From: CAYUST01 sp041908765
GTDB taxonomy: Bacteria > Patescibacteriota > Gracilibacteria > Absconditabacterales > Absconditicoccaceae
Length of the DNA stretch: 6,422 nucleotides
Assembly (NCBI GenBank): GCA_041908765.1
Contig: JAYREU010000066.1
Coordinates: forward strand, 1-6,422
Direction of reading: 5' to 3'
Part shown: piece by piece, positions 6,186-6,422 of the stretch
How positions within the stretch are numbered: the stretch's first letter is position 1
How the letters are laid out: every line of letters begins with the position of its first letter
Translations under genes and position numbers: made by a program
Notes under the pieces: generated by a model
What the model was told of the DNA's origin: nothing
Database searches by the model: none
What the model saw: the letters and a program-made list of their open reading frames with translations, nothing else

Positions 6186-6422
6186 CTAGTTTTTATTTAG
6201 CATATGGGAAACAATTGCACTTGGCACTTCGTAATCATCTAACGATAGCATGTATGGTAGTTCTTTACCATCTTTAAATATAACCAATCATGTACCAGTT
6301 AGCTCAAATGATAGTAGTTTATCATATGCAATATTAAATTGCTTCTTATCTCATTTAAATCATATTCTTGAGCTTGACAGCCAAAACCACCCTTCATCTT
6401 CAGTACTCAACACATCTTTAGA
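6186..6422 (-). CDS. C-terminal part of an unrecognised protein, possibly with a PH-like domain (three in-frame UGA = Gly; cut by window edge)
   Basis: Read on the minus strand from the right edge with UGA as Gly, a 78-residue open segment ends at TAG 6186-6188. It runs EDEGWFWLSSSRIGFKGDKK, then FNIAYDKLLSFELTGTGLVI, FKDGKELPYMLSLDDYEVPS and AIVSHMLNKN. TGA codons are at 6360-6362, 6351-6353 and 6288-6290; all three give Gly at turn positions. The layout (strand ending in a basic residue, 'F.G..K', hydrophobic-Asp-Lys-Leu-Leu-Ser, 'DGKELPYMLSLDD', terminal helix) resembles small bacterial PH-like domains that follow 'GxLYLTNKRLIF.G...I.Y.KI.S'. That link is by pattern only. The standard code breaks this frame into fragments, so it is easily missed. 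The N-terminus and start are outside the window. Confidence 0.72.

Overview
The window comes from a bacterium that reads UGA as glycine (genetic code 25). This code is known from the candidate phyla Absconditabacteria (SR1) and Gracilibacteria (BD1-5/GN02), ultra-small members of the Candidate Phyla Radiation. The assignment rests on the sequence. Fifteen in-frame TGA codons interrupt six otherwise well-conserved reading frames. In ftsZ one TGA falls on the invariant glycine of the GLGAGANP motif, which argues for Gly and against Trp or a true stop. All six gene ends visible in the window use TAA or TAG. Nothing here separates Absconditabacteria from Gracilibacteria.

Layout, left to right. 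(1) 1-201, minus: start of atpC (F1 ATP synthase epsilon), cut by the window edge. (2) 303-331: strong minus-strand terminator behind ftsZ. (3) 337-1545, minus: ftsZ. (4) 1584-2771, minus: ftsA, 38 nt upstream of ftsZ (26 nt if the earlier ftsZ ATG is used). (5) 2772-3007: ftsA promoter (TTGTCA-N16-TATAAG), a small palindrome, and the terminator of the preceding operon. (6) 3008-3859, minus: a nucleotidyltransferase-fold protein, 6 nt behind dnaN. (7) 3866-5011, minus: dnaN (beta sliding clamp). (8) 5012-5331: a 320-nt gap with heptanucleotide repeat arrays in opposite orientation around a G/C-rich palindromic segment. (9) 5332-6093, plus: SIMPL/DUF541 protein with an N-terminal membrane anchor. 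(10) 6186-6422, minus: C-terminal part of an unrecognised protein that can be read only with UGA as Gly.

The minus strand thus carries two short operons, dnaN-nucleotidyltransferase and ftsA-ftsZ, each closed by an intrinsic terminator, followed by atpC as a separate unit. FtsA and FtsZ form the membrane-tethered division ring. DnaN is the replication processivity clamp. The window is mostly core housekeeping genes. The less ordinary parts are the recoding itself, the repeat/palindrome element between dnaN and the SIMPL gene, the conserved nucleotidyltransferase-like gene tied to dnaN, and a 14-bp palindrome on the atpC start codon.
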